A DNA stretch of 64,000 bases from Marthasterias glacialis (GCA_911728455.2 OU452228.1:5270001-5334000); one strand, 5' to 3'. Shown: positions 26,301 to 34,879, counted from the stretch's first letter. Program-made: numbers and translations. The notes: a model not told the origin generated them from the letters alone.

Positions 26301-29300
26301 AAACTGGGCCCTCTATTTATGTACTATAACGTTTCCAGCGCGTAAAATAACCCGAGGGCCTGTTCTTTGGTAAGTCAAATGAAACACATGCATCATAAGG
26401 ATAAAGTCTGGCTCCTTGGTACTCTCCATGTACATAAGCCAATACAGAGTCTAGAAACAGACACAACGCACATTTGTACAACATACATTCTACAGAATCT
26501 GGCTCCGCACTTTTTCTAATGCTTTACATGTGGGATGCAGGGGCAAACAGATGCTGTGAGAATTCATCTGCAAGTGCATGCCATGCATGCAGTGAAGCTA
26601 CTATTGTTTGTTTGTTTTGTTTTGTTTTGTCCTTGGGGGGGATACTATCAACTGATTTTTGGCTTCTGGCATACTGTTCTTGATTGCTGAAGATAGACCG
26701 TTCTGGCCTGTCAACCGAACAATGCGCATTAACTAATTGGATCACGCCTTTTGGTCATGTGACCTCGGTCAAACTCGGTCACACGTGCAGCGTAAATGCA
26801 CACAAACTAAGGTGTGGGCGGGGCCTGTTGCCGAAGCCAGAACGGTCTATTGGCAGTTCTGCATTTGCCAGATCCAGACGCTAATGTAAACCAATGTTTT
26901 AAATAAAGCAGTGTTTAAGATCCTGTACTTGCTGTGACACTGACAGGTTTAAAGCCCCAGCTCGACATTGATAAAGAGTCTGTAAATGCTTTCATTTTTT
27001 GCACAAATCAAGACATTTGTAATAAACGCAACCTGTGAAAATGTCAGCTCATTTCGTTGTTTCATTTGCGAGAAAACGGTAAAAATGAATTCAGCATTTT
27101 TGTACGCATTCCTATAGGCAGAGTTTTTGTCTCACTGAGACGACAACTAATTTTGGATCTTATTTCATTTATTATTTAGAAACGATAACACTTCAGGCAG
27201 AAATATTTCAAAGAAAGTTTTGTATCATCATTGTGAGGCCAAATTTTGTGCATCATTATCTTTATACCATGTGAGGTGTACAATAAAAAATAATAAAAAA
27301 TAATAAATTATGCATGTTGACAGCCATATCCCAAATTCTGCTCTACATGTTTTTCTAAATTTGTGTATGTCCCCACCCCCCCCCCCACCCAATGAAAGAG
27401 AGAGAGAATTTCAACTTACTGATCCTCCGTTCCAAAAAAGAAAACAAAGTACGTCATTTTCTTGCCAGTTGGTTTCTTGACATGCTTCCATGGTTTCACG
27501 ATCTACAAATGCAAGATAAATCAACGATATACAGTCAAAGTAAAATTCCTGTTGACACAATGATACTCTGTTGAGAAATAATGTTGAGATCCCGATTACT
27601 AATTGGTTTATTGATTCACTTTGAAAGTTTCTGAGGTGACAGTCACTGCTGACCAAAAGGTCTGAAACTTGGATCCAGATATTAGGAAATATGTTGAACT
27701 GAAGGTATTTGTACCCTTTGATAACCCCTGATGTTAAAGATTCCAAGGAGCTTTTGGAAACAGTATCCTCAGTCCTAGAGTAGTTGATCAATGACCACGG
27801 TTTATTTTTACCTGGAGAAAATTACTGTATTATTTTATCAACAGGCAGACGTAAAATTTCATACAATAGTCTGAAATTTCACATTCCTGATGTTCATTCA
27901 GGCCTGATACTTCACGGAGGCAACAGAGGCATTTGCCTCCATTGCCCCTGGCCACTGCCTTGGTGCCCTTGAGATGTTCCAATACAAATAAAATATTTCC
28001 TCATAGAGGTGCCCTTTATTAAGAAGAGAATGCCTTGGTGCCCTTGCTCTTTCAAGAATGAAGCAATCAGGCCTATTCATTTGATTCAAAAACTTACCCT
28101 TCCGGGCCAATGTGGGAAGCTGCTTAGTTTAGCCCTGCAAAACAAAAATAGACAAGAGTGAATGACAAAAATTAACAGATACAAAGGATTCCTTAATAGT
28201 ATTTTTAATCACTTCACAAACGTTCAGGTAGGATTTTAAGTTTGTGGTTTGGGCTTTTTTGTGTGATAGAGGTGTTATCAATGGCAAGGAAGGAAAGAAA
28301 CGGTTGTGCAAAGTGGGTTTAAGTAGCAAGTTCTCTTGTGAACATGATTCACCCAACTAGTCTGGGTGTACATTTCTTCTGTGCAATCTCAGAATTTTGC
28401 TCAATCTTGAAATTGAGAAATCAACCACGGGTTAAAAATTTGAGATTTTGGTGTGGATTTTTTATTGATGACAGTGACAACACCTGGTTCGATTCAGTAT
28501 AATTAAGTTCAATTTTAGGTTGTTTTGGAGCTTATGGCTGCCATAGTTTGGTGGATTTATAAACTCACAACTAAGCTTTATCTTCGTCATCATCGATCGA
28601 CTACATGTTGTGCTTGTTTATTTCATAAAACGTGCACACACAAATGTTTTTGGAAATCAAAATCACTCATTTGTTTCATAGGAGAACTAGATATGGATTA
28701 ATATAAACAGAGAGTTTTAAGACATATTTGTTGGTTTGTCCACAAGGCTTCAGGACATGGGAAACAAAATAACTAGTGATTATTAAACAAATTCCTGAAA
28801 AGCACCACACAAGACTTCTAACTCTAGTTAGACAGAAACAAAAATCACTCAGAGAAATAGCAAGGACCTGAGCTCTGAGGAATCAATCACTGAAAATGCA
28901 GGTTGTGATCAGATTTACTTTAAAAACAAAACTTCAAAAAGGAACTCTAGTTAACCCATAGAGTTAAAAGAAATGGGTTACAAAACTCTGTAGGAGTACC
29001 AGTGATACATTCTGGCATGCCACTTGGGTCTATCTAAAGCTTGAACAAATTTAATTGGGGATGAAATTTTTTGTTAAAAACAATCTTGAGCAGAGCAAAT
29101 GCCAATGTGTGCTCAACATACTCAAGTTGACATGCCCATCTACTGTTCGGACAGATCCTTAAGTTTGGGCATTAATACCAGCTCTTTCTCTAGCTATTTC
29201 ATAGTTTATAAAGAACTTGCCATATTCAGTATCCAACCTCTATTTCTCTACAAATATTACTACTAGTATTACCCTTAATTGTTTGGTAGGTAAATAATTA

Positions 29301-30588
29301 TATGAAATGTAATATAAAAATTGTTTAACCAGTTAACTGGTGAATGTCGGTCGTTTCGTACCCAAATCATTTCATACCCAAGTTGTTTCATACTCAGAGT
29401 TCATAGCACAGTAACACAGGCTTCCAAGTCCTTTTCTATTGAACCAACATATACTATACAACATACAGACTCAATTTCAACACCAGCTGTCATGAAAGAA
29501 AATAGACAAGCACAAATTTCTTTATTATTTTTTTTTTCCACAAGCCAACAAGGTTCATATCGTTGTCAGTGCACTTTGCTGTGGGGAGTTTGGCCGGCCA
29601 TCCGCGCTGATCACCAGCCAATGCTTTGGGAGTAATACGCTCATTCCTTGTAGTACTTGTGATGGAATGGTTTGACCGGGAGGTAATTTCTTATGAAATA
29701 TTGTTTCATCAGAATAGTTACAAATTCTGTCCAGATCTGAATGAAACATTCAAACATGATTGACAGCCTGCTTGCTGTGCAGGACTCAGTCTTAATCCCT
29801 TGGAACTTGATACATCTCTTGATGATTCCGCACATCGGTGACGTCACAGGTGCAGCTTTTTAGGGTTTGCACGACTTGCAGGCCTCGAATTAACCCACTG
29901 CACCCACAGCAATTGCCATGGTGCCTGCGCTTTTGCCGTGGTGCCTTTTGCAAAGTTACAATACAAATTTACATTTACCTCATATAGATTAGAAGTGCCC
30001 CTTACCAGAGGAAAATTGCTAAGCCCCTTCAATTCAGGAGCGAAGTTCAAGGCCTGGACTTGCAAACACGCTCAATCTCCTTTGTGCAACACAGCTGACT
30101 GGGTTGAGTTTGAAACAACTTGTAATTGTATACAAAACGACCTGCTTCGTTAACTCACTTGGTGGTGGTAACGACCAACGAGGTAATTTTACTTGTCACC
30201 GAACGAAACACAACAACTCAAAACCTTAAGGAACGTCATGCTTTTGTGCACCTACCTTTTGTAAGTTATTATAAAAATTACAATTAAACACAACAATAAT
30301 AAACTATATGACGAATTCTTTCTCCACCATGATGAGTATGACAAACGACAGTAACCAGGTCCTGCTGGGACCAGACAAGATCCCAATTCAAGGACAATGG
30401 ACACATGGCAAACGTCTACACAAGTACAAAACCAATCCTTCCATAACCATAGTTTAAGATAAATTGGTTGCTTATTACCATACGAGATCTCCCAGCTTGA
30501 ATTCCTGTTTTTCCGGGTCGATACTTGGCTTTTCTTCGGGAGATTCTTTTTGCTCAGCGACAGGGGTCTGTTCTTGCTTGTCCGCCAT
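5352..30588 (-). CDS. GLYR1: GLYR1 / N-PAC: PWWP, AT-hook and dehydrogenase-fold protein
   Basis: Fourteen coding exons, in order of transcription: 30588-30479, 28134-28098, 27502-27420, 25911-25779, 24240-24130, 22608-22462, 19359-19211, 17571-17472, 8357-8247, 7706-7605, 7192-7030, 6529-6350, 6181-6057, 5426-5352. All introns are GT-AG, phases join without a frameshift, and the product is 541 aa (human about 553). The N-terminal PWWP domain (about residues 31-115) has the core [13 protein letters not shown] and binds methylated-histone nucleosomes in the family. An AT-hook KKRGRPNK is at 181-188. The Rossmann motif GLGLMG starts at 262, followed by DMSTVD and the GRFLEAPV segment of beta-hydroxyacid dehydrogenases. 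The human protein is a nuclear cofactor of KDM1B/LSD2 and aids transcription through nucleosomes. Here a lysine (K425, in [12 protein letters not shown]) occupies the catalytic position that is methionine in human. The start ATG at 30588 was chosen because it matches the short acidic leader before the PWWP domain; an upstream in-frame ATG at 30660 exists. The intron between exons 8 and 9 contains a vasorin-like gene. Confidence 0.93.
6802..6970 (-). repeat. tRNA-derived SINE in a GLYR1 intron
   Basis: Second copy of the family at 428-604. It shares the plus-strand phrase TTCAGTTTTAGATGTGGGAG, the repeated GAAAACCC...AAAACCCACG block and the CAGGGAAAGAAACCAC stretch, with the same B-box-like segment (GGGATTCAAACTGGGG on the plus strand). 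It sits between GLYR1 coding exons 12 and 11, ending about 60 bp from exon 11. Confidence 0.65.
8533..8913 (+). mobile_element. TTAA-flanked MITE, internally deleted copy
   Basis: It starts TTAACCAGGAGGTGCCGGAT and ends CAACTGGTTAA, so the ends are short inverted repeats flanked by TTAA. The interior shares TGCAAATGTTTCCCCTGCCT and TTGTGCCAGCGGTA with the copies at 16329, 47404, 60140 and 61760 (reverse). It lacks about 200 bp of the middle found in the longer copies. TTAA flanks suggest piggyBac-type mobilisation. No transposase is encoded. Confidence 0.7.
8914..9026 (+). repeat. duplicated 3' end of the TTAA MITE
   Basis: Immediately after the first TTAA end, the tail is repeated in tandem: CTCCCATTTTTTGTTTCTAT near 8920 is mirrored by CTTCCAATTTTTTGTTTCTA near 9021. 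A second degraded terminus GCAGCAAGTGGTTAG lies near 9005-9017. It probably arose by tandem duplication or abortive transposition. Confidence 0.5.
9654..9898 (+). repeat. two-copy tandem repeat, period about 132 bp
   Basis: GTGGCACAGAACT occurs at 9654 and again at 9786. Each is followed by ...ATTCACCACATGATATCACA, then GCAGG, ATATCATTCA and ACCACAGTGGATG. The second unit is slightly shorter. It lies in the long GLYR1 intron between exons 9 and 8. No function is apparent. Confidence 0.75.
9900..12876. other. intronic DNA without recognisable coding sequence
   Basis: This part of the long GLYR1 intron holds only short AT-rich open frames. A donor-like CTGTAAG|GTAAGAAC at 11110/11111 could mark a vasorin 5' non-coding exon upstream of the acceptor at 13386, but nothing else supports it. 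A C-rich stretch lies near 12391-12415. Confidence 0.4.
12877..12907. repeat. poly-C tract
   Basis: This is a nearly pure run of C interrupted by A, forming two long C blocks just upstream of a tRNA-derived SINE. Such tracts vary in length and are often mis-sequenced. Confidence 0.8.
12950..13160 (+). repeat. tRNA-derived SINE with Asn(GTT)-like head
   Basis: The head has a good A box TAGCTCAGTTGG at 12957-12968, a stem-loop ATCGGT-ACGTTAA-ACCGGT whose 7-base loop places GTT as anticodon, and a B box GGCTCAAATCC at 13001-13011. The acceptor and T stems do not pair properly, so this is not a functional tRNA gene. A non-tRNA body follows, containing CTTGGCCAGCATGCCCTTG. It lies about 230 bp upstream of the vasorin-like exon. 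Confidence 0.6.
13387..13452 (+). promoter_or_regulatory. vasorin-like 5' leader with uORF ending on the start codon
   Basis: A pyrimidine-rich acceptor CCCTTCTCTTTACAG ends at 13386, so the coding exon probably begins with a spliced 5' UTR. The leader has an ATG at 13394 (frame ATG GAG TGA) and another at 13403 that opens a 17-codon uORF reading [17 protein letters not shown]. That uORF stops with TGA at 13454-13456, overlapping the main ATG at 13453 as ATGA. This arrangement is typical of coupled termination and reinitiation. Confidence 0.55.
13453..15033 (+). CDS. VASN: vasorin-like LRR-EGF-FN3 type I membrane protein
   Basis: Intronless 526-codon frame. Signal peptide about residues 1-20 ([10 protein letters not shown]...). 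LRRNT cysteines (CPRRCTC...C) at 33-46, about three leucine-rich repeats at 60-116, LRRCT from NPIECDC at 115 to C166. EGF-like domain with six cysteines at 187-219 ([12 protein letters not shown]...). FN3-like domain about 225-318. Transmembrane helix about 358-382, followed by basic RLRG...RRGRHRR, then a roughly 140-residue acidic cytoplasmic tail. This domain order is that of vertebrate vasorin, a TGF-beta-binding receptor, but vertebrate vasorin has about ten LRRs. A furin-type RNRR at 170-173 separates the LRR unit from the EGF domain. The gene lies antisense inside the GLYR1 intron between exons 9 and 8. Orthology rests on architecture, and another LRR/EGF/FN3 receptor cannot be excluded. 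Confidence 0.8.
   Translation: MTLLVLFFVLNGYLVGITSGYITNHTTLADQQCPRRCTCNQQVVDCSYLGLEEIPSVPLKTKVLILTGNQIKRTSTADMVRLGNVEALYLHGNKITDVTTILSANFLKILDVSNNPIECDCKLQMTLDLLSTQNVQLVNLESTRCAFPRRLYSQLISDLMSGLNVCKNQRNRRDESEEDRRHGGEICEGNPCQHGGTCVISLHGTWQCMCQPEYDGMYCEWLTGDMLSMTVRDVTSCDIEVMWTIDAENIMDFRLVYMEDYLEFNPRVEKVRLNGSSRWYRINHLKPDTTYKICLAAFSYNPRKRSPGNMIEEVCLQQITDTEQTTQHSRPYRPPTQNSMPRPSLDGDTEDKLDIQTVMTIFGVILSICLVLICVVATLYVLRLRGITLTRRGRHRRPSPPTIVHVENPTYGSPSSPTPSVQDMPVREDEDGIVNQDNDVPLILGTSESTEGVHSNQGYQDVVDSSLLNDSLRVSLQNNTLTTREDPQETLTIEITDEGVRHQDNLKHLTNDINELDNPEKEIIQC
15070..15431 (+). mobile_element. TIR element (AAAGCCCCAGCTCAACATTGG) in the vasorin 3' region
   Basis: The left end AAAGCCCCTGCTCAACATTG and the right end CCAATGTTGAGCTGGGGCTT are inverted over about 21 bp. 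Related copies are at 26951-27280 and 37929-38233, sharing TCTGTAAATGCTTTCA and AACCTGTGAAAAT. It starts 37 bp after the vasorin stop codon, so it probably forms much of the 3' UTR, and carries AATAAA at 15142-15147. Confidence 0.75.
15435..15440 (+). terminator. candidate vasorin poly(A) signal
   Basis: AATAAA lies four bases beyond the right TIR of the element at 15070-15431 and about 400 nt after the vasorin stop. The AATAAA inside the element (15142) is the alternative. The choice cannot be made from sequence. Confidence 0.4.
16329..16943 (+). mobile_element. TTAA-flanked MITE, full-length reference copy
   Basis: It begins TTAACCAGTTGAAACCGGAT and ends GGAAACTGGTTAA, giving intact TTAA on both sides and an inverted CCAGTT...AACTGG terminus. 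At about 615 bp it shows the layout seen in partial copies elsewhere. No open frame resembles a transposase. It lies in the long GLYR1 intron. Confidence 0.78.
17763..17956. mobile_element. TATTGACCC-family TIR element
   Basis: The left end TATTGACCCCTTCCTTGCAT and the right end ...GGTGAATTGACTCAA are imperfect inverted repeats. The interior phrase GTAAACGCTGCGTCGCCTAA recurs in the copy at 35722-36563, and a third, diverged copy is at 43220-43493. It lies 5' of GLYR1 exon 8 on the minus strand. Confidence 0.65.
18370..18884. mobile_element. second TTAA-flanked element family
   Basis: It reads TTAAAGAGGATGGGCCATGG at the left and GCGTGGCCCATCCTCTTTAA at the right: TTAA duplications with about 14 bp of perfect inverted ends. 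It is 515 bp with no recognisable transposase, and differs from the CCAGTTG family. It lies in the GLYR1 intron between exons 8 and 7. Confidence 0.72.
19885..20135. repeat. dispersed repeat (CATGCACAAGCTAGC family)
   Basis: CCATGCACAAGCTAGCGTAT and the later TTTCAAAATTTGGGTCCAGA are shared with a copy at 55027-55155. A short inverted fragment (ACACTAGCTTGTGTATGG) occurs near 22303-22320. The family has no recognisable class. Confidence 0.55.
20750..22252. repeat. 18-bp minisatellite in GLYR1 intron 6
   Basis: Dozens of units close to CTCAGCAGCCACTCACCC, with a common ACACACCC variant, fill about 1.5 kb. Two related insertions of about 110-130 bp interrupt the array near 21424-21550 and 21606-21735, sharing TTGTGGGGACCTTTGTT. 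On the GLYR1 sense strand the main unit reads GGGTGAGTGGCTGCTGAG, so many copies contain the splice-donor-like GGTGAGT. The array ends about 210 bp from GLYR1 exon 6. Long open frames of QQP/SSH type across it are repeat artefacts. Confidence 0.9.
22929..23435. mobile_element. dispersed repeat copy (TGTTGAGTGGCTC family)
   Basis: It shares ACAAATGTTGAGTGGCTC with the copy at 59040-59603, together with ATCGGATCAAAACCTTTTGC, CAGGTGCTCCTTTGTTTTAG and TTCCACCAATCAAATGACAA in the same order. The second copy also contains an inverted CCACTCAATATTTG. Length is about 510-565 bp. No coding capacity is recognised. Confidence 0.7.
24949..25117. repeat. palindromic foldback element
   Basis: The ends TTATTATTAGACAAC and GTTGTCTAATAATAA are perfect 15-bp inverted repeats. 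An inner pair, GTGCATGCTGGTCTAG and CTAGACCAGCATGCAC, is also inverted, so the 169-bp unit folds into a long hairpin. It lies in the GLYR1 intron between exons 5 and 4. Confidence 0.75.
26694..26850. mobile_element. TAGACCGTTCTGGCC-family MITE
   Basis: TAGACCGTTCTGGCCTG at the left and AAGCCAGAACGGTCTA at the right form inverted ends. A second copy at 40666-40822 matches in inverted orientation, sharing GTCATGTGACCTCGGTCAAA as its reverse complement. The ends TA...TA suggest a TA target-site preference. Confidence 0.75.
26951..27280 (+). mobile_element. AAAGCCCCAGCTC-family TIR element, right end eroded
   Basis: It starts AAAGCCCCAGCTCGACATTG and shares GAAAATGTCAGCTCATTTCG and TTTTGGATCTTATTTCATTT with the copy at 15070. 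The right terminus is replaced by an AATAAAAAATAATAAAAAAT-type simple sequence. It is in the GLYR1 intron between exons 4 and 3. Confidence 0.65.
27899..28074. mobile_element. CAGGCCTG-family element beside a GLYR1 splice donor
   Basis: CAGGCCTGATACTTCACGGA at the left and ATCAGGCCT at the right give short inverted ends. The interior shares GGTGCCCTTG blocks with 38249-38416 and more distantly with 29879, 42455 and 58448. Its right edge is 23 bp from coding exon 2 of GLYR1, just downstream of that exon's splice donor. Confidence 0.65.
29879..30056. mobile_element. CAGGCCTG-family element in GLYR1 intron 1
   Basis: The left end CAGGCCTCGAATTAACCCAC and the right end ...AAGGCCTGG match the family at 27899. 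The interior has CATGGTGCCTGCGC and CCGTGGTGCCTTTTG. A diverged copy. Confidence 0.5.
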
Positions 30589-30790
30589 TTTGCACGCCAA
30601 TTTCAGATTTTCAACTTTTGCGGCGTGGGTCAAGCGCCCTCTGTTGTTTTGAAACGGCAAACTTTCTTCAATTATTTTCTAAGTTGCCAGCCTTCGCGGC
30701 TCAGTCGGTCTGTGGTCTTTGCTCTATGGCCCCACCGCCTGAGACCGGTTGGGCCGAGCTAATTGCCACCCTTGAAACAATTCTTAATAA
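30589..30790 (-). promoter_or_regulatory. GLYR1 5' flank
   Basis: This is the sequence immediately upstream of the GLYR1 start codon on the minus strand. It is richer in G+C and CpG than its surroundings, for example CTTCGCGGCTCAGTCGG and GAGACCGGTTGGGCCGAG. No TATA box is evident. It is the likely 5' UTR and core promoter, inferred from position. Confidence 0.4.
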
Positions 30791-31214
30791 AAAAAAAACG
30801 CATTAGAACATGACGATTTTTTTTCTTTTCATAGCGTGCTTTTGTGGGATTGTTTCCTCCCTACAAAAAGATAGTTATCATTGGCACCATATATCATGTC
30901 CTCAGTTTCCTGCCTCAAATTTTACACTAATAAAGTTCCAAATAGGTATTATTACCTAACTTGTTTTAAAAATTATTTTACAATAATAAGTATAACATTG
31001 ACAAATTAATGTGCACCAACAGTACAGTTTAATGCTTATGTTTTTATGACTACAGTTATGTAATATGTAAAAACAATGTATATTTTACAAATTACAATAA
31101 ACAATGCGAGAGCTTCTCCTTTATAATTTATTTAAAAAAATAGATAACTCTAATGAAGGATGCTTGATGGTCATATTCTCTACTGTCTGACTACAGAGCA
31201 AGGGCTTGCTCTAT

Positions 31215-31610
31215 GGTCTCATCATTGACTTCGTTCATGGAACAAACAGAAGTTACCGGGGGATCGTAATAATAACTGGCGTTTTCAAGCTCAACCAACA
31301 GAGGGCAGTATACAGTCTTAACGGTCTGGTTTGTGAGATCAGTGGTCTGTTTATTGGTAGAAGTGGCATAAACAGACATTTCCATGTAGGGTAGGGGAAG
31401 GGGGGGGGAAGAGGCTGCGAAAAAGGACGGTACATTATTAGTTTCAACACATGATTGTGTAATGAGAACTATGTGTCATTCTAAAAAAAATATCGTTGAG
31501 TTGGTATTCCCATTTACGACAGTACTACACCAACACTAGTGGAACAATGTCCATGAGTTGGCATGGAGGACCGGGAAGGGGTGCGGGTATTGTCAGAAGT
31601 TACGTCCCTT
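31215..31610. repeat. diverged duplication, copy 1 (empty site)
   Basis: Order and content match 34177-34672: ATCATTGACTTC, CAACAGAGGGCAGTAT, TGGTTTGTGAGATC, GGTACATTATT, ATCGTTGAGTTGG, CGACAGTACTAC and GGACCGGGAAGGGG. The copies are about 3 kb apart in the same orientation. At 31329-31337 this copy has the single GTTTGTGAG that is duplicated in copy 2. Confidence 0.8.
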
Positions 31611-31794
31611 TATTATATCAATGGAGGAAAGAAATACAAGGAGTTCGAACGAAGTAGAGTTCAAAGAATTTAGCTTTGTTACCGCGGTCGTAAAACAGCA
31701 GTTGCTTAATTGGTGGTAAACGTTGGTGGTCATTATCCTGCAATGTCTTATCACAGAGCGAGCAAGGACTTGCTCTATGGTCTTCAGACACATC

Positions 31795-31813
31795 GGGGGG
31801 GGGGGGGGGGGGG
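31795..31813 (+). repeat. 19-base G homopolymer
   Basis: An uninterrupted run of G beside a GC-rich stretch (CACGGGCCCCC). Similar G or C runs occur near 33530-33545 and 33759-33770. Length is likely variable. Confidence 0.9.
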
Positions 31814-32079
31814 TGGACACGGGCCCCCGTTGAAAATATGCTGCGGGGGTCGGACCACCCCTAAAAAAGGGAGAGCTTTCATAAATTGCGTTTAGGGATG
31901 TCATTGTAGTGTGTACACTATTCAATCAGATCACAACGATAATTGGAAATCCAAATGCAGGTATTTTGCTGACTCATTACATTGCTCCAGATATTTTCTG
32001 GAGCATAATGTTCACAGGGCCTGAACCCCACTAAACTGGTCTCACAAAGAGGCGCCCCAGGATTCCCCCCCCCAAAAAA

Positions 32080-32292
32080 ACAACAACAACAAACAAACAA
32101 ACAAACAAACAAACAAACAAACAAACAAACAAACAAACAAACAAACAAACAAACAAACAAACAAACAAACAAACAAACAAACAAACAAACAAACAAACAA
32201 ACAAACAAAAAAACAAACAAACAAACAAACAAACAAACAAACAAACAAACAAACAAACAAACAAACAAACAAACAAACAAACAAACAAACAA
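32080..32292. repeat. (CAAA)n microsatellite
   Basis: About 50 copies of the tetranucleotide CAAA, with one AAAA interruption near 32209-32213 and a short CAA-type leader. On the minus strand it gives long artificial open frames of repeating LFVC. Confidence 0.97.
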
Positions 32293-32299
32293 AAACAAA

Positions 32300-34176
32300 A
32301 AACACACAGCATAGTATTTTTTTGCGCATGCGTTGTTTGTTTGCATTTCTCATTATATTCACACGAAATATGTATATATAACGTCATGAAAACACTTGGC
32401 ACTGAACTTCTTCTGCGTAGGCCTACCTCGTTAGTAATCTGACCGACGAGCCGAAGATGATTGATTCCAATCCTCGTCCGCCCTTTAAAAAACAAAATTT
32501 GTTTCAAGTTTCCCGCACATCCCTCAAAAAACGCCATTTGCCAAATATTAATTTTGCAGAACAGCGTCCATCAGGCACCTATTTTTTTCCCCGCACCCTT
32601 GTTTCAAAACAATTGAATGTCAGCAGGTGCCTCCCTTGTGCCCCGGAACTAAGTATTCCACAGAAACCTTATGTTATTTTTCTTTTCAGTTTTCTTTTGG
32701 CAAGTTTTTCTTTAATTATTGTAAATGGTTTTTATTATTTCTTCTTCACATTTGTTTTAACCGAGGATTTTTATTAAAGGGAAAAAGGGTCCGAGAACCT
32801 GTTTTGCGATGTCGTTTGGTGGGGGACAAAATTGCCAGCCTACCCTTTAGTTTAATCCTTGCTGGAAACCTTGACAGTGTGTATCAGGCGCCGATGGGTC
32901 TCCCCGCTTATTATGTGGTTCTAAGTAAGGCCAGGACAGGTGTGTTTTGATTTAAAATACCTATAAGAAATCATATAAAGTATGTGGGATGCAAAATGGT
33001 GACAACTGGATGAGGGTATACTAAATACAATGCTATAATAGAAGCGTAAATCCCCTCCCCCAAGTTATATGGCTATTAGGTTTCATTCGGAACGTGTCGG
33101 CCCCATCAATACTGTAGGCCTACATTCCTATATAAAAATATCTCATTTCAGAAACCAGAAAACATACCATACAGTCATATGGTTTTGAGTAATGTGTACA
33201 GGTGGATTTGGTTTTTATTAAGATAAAGTGTCAGTCTTAGTCTGGCACACCTTCACACCGATTTTTGGCAGACCATGGCATAGCTGGGGAAACTTGTTTT
33301 TAAAAAATTATGTGCTCAATCAATCTTAAAACTCTGAAATGTTATTATTATTCCAACTGCATATCCGTGCATCTGATTTAGTCTTTTAGTTAGTTTTATT
33401 CTGGATTTACATATTTTTTCTTGTAATCATGAAATATCACAATGTTCATACTACATACTTCACCAAAAGCAAACGCTAAAACCAGGGCTCAAAATCTACA
33501 TAATTAACAAGTTAAGGAAGAGGTGGCGGGGGGGGGGGGGGGAGGGGACACATGGCCCCGTTCTCACAAACCAAAAAACAAAGACAGAAAGAAAGGGAGA
33601 GTGAAGCGAAAAGGGTGAGGCGACATTCTGGAGTAAAAATATTAATAATTGCTGTATAATACAACTGCGCGTTTGTTCTGACTACCGCAAAGCCCGTTCC
33701 AAAATTAGACAATAGGCCACTGATTGTCCAGTGGGGTAACTAAGGGTGGGGCCATGCCCCCCCCCCCCCCACCGGTTGCTGTATAGGGCCTACATGTATT
33801 TTACATACTGGCTAGAATGCTGTTTTATGAACATAATGCGTGTGGCCCCTTAGCGGACTTTCCTTTCCAGTCGTAAAAGGAATGTATCTTTATAGAATCA
33901 GTGTTATTTCAATTAGCTTATCCATCGTTGTCCAGCCAGACAAATGTCAAACTTGATCATGATGGCATACATACACAATTAACAAACCAATGGAAAATAT
34001 GGGTCTCGGTCTTTATATTATACAGCTCTATGGTCTCGGTACAGAATAGATCGATAGTCTGGTCAACAATTTAAAACATGTAGGTGTCCCCGTGCCTGTG
34101 TGTGGTTAGAGACCAGACTACACATGTAATTTCACAAATATATAATCTGGCCCCTGTTAAAATCGTTTGCCTCCGT
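32300..34176. other. intergenic DNA without recognised genes
   Basis: Between the CAAA array and the second duplicated block I see only short open frames with no recognisable domains, and G/C homopolymers near 33530 and 33760. Nothing supports an exon. Confidence 0.5.
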
Positions 34177-34672
34177 GTCTGATCTTATCATTGATTTCTT
34201 GAAACAAACACAAAAGTTACCGGGAAAAAAAACATAATAATACGTGGTGTCTTCAAGCTCAACAGAGGGCAGTATGCAATTTTAATGGTGTGGTTTGTGA
34301 GTAGACTAATTACCAGTCCTTACATCGTCCTCGTTCTGACTCATTGATCTCCATTCATACTGTACTAATGGAGATCAACGTTCTGACTGTATACAGTTAG
34401 AATGAGAACGATGTAGGGACCGGGAACCAGTCTAGTTTGTGAGATCGGTGGTCCGTTTAAAGGATGGTACATTATTGATACTTGATTGTTTAATGAAAAC
34501 CGTGTGAAAACCGTGTTGCAGTTCGTCAGGATTCAAGAAAAAATCGTTGAGTTTGTATTTCCGTTTGCGACAGTACTACAACAACCAAAGTAGAGCAAGA
34601 TAAATTGAGTCTGAGCACCGGGAAAGGGTGGGGTGGCGGTATAATTGTCTGAAGTTGCATTGCCCCTCGTAA
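34177..34672. repeat. diverged duplication, copy 2 (filled site)
   Basis: Partner of 31215-31610, longer mainly because of a 133-bp foldback insertion at 34302-34434 plus its 9-bp duplication. Shared landmarks include AGAGGGCAGTAT, GGTACATTATTGATA and CGACAGTACTACAAC. Confidence 0.8.
34302..34434. mobile_element. Mutator-type foldback MITE with 9-bp TSD
   Basis: The element is flanked by exact GTTTGTGAG copies at 34293-34301 and 34435-34443. The paralogous copy at 31329 has this 9-mer once, giving an empty site. Its arms, TAGACTAATTACCAGTCCTT at the left and the reverse complement of GGGACCGGGAACCAGTCTA at the right, pair over about 40 bp with mismatches. A 9-bp duplication is the mark of MULE (Mutator-like) transposition. 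Confidence 0.82.
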
Positions 34673-34879
34673 AATTATTACACAGTGTACTCTGTGGGCT
34701 GTGGCACGCCCTTTAAACTGTAACCCCTTGAACTGTTATTTATAGTTACTTATTAGAATATGAGCATTATCGTCATAAGGGAAAGACGGAAATAAAGTTT
34801 AAGTAAGGTGTTCACACTCATAACAAGCTGTGTTACTCATACTGGAAGTTTGTTATGACGTTTATTTGTTAAATACCAT

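Noticed and set aside
30586..30660. Upstream in-frame ATG for GLYR1 at 30660
   Set aside because: It would add 24 residues (MPFQNNRGRL...) not seen in the family; the ATG at 30588 gives the expected leader length. Not excluded without a transcript.
32031..32537. Long minus-strand frames of repeating LFVC
   Set aside because: Produced by translating the (CAAA)n array; no flanking conserved sequence.
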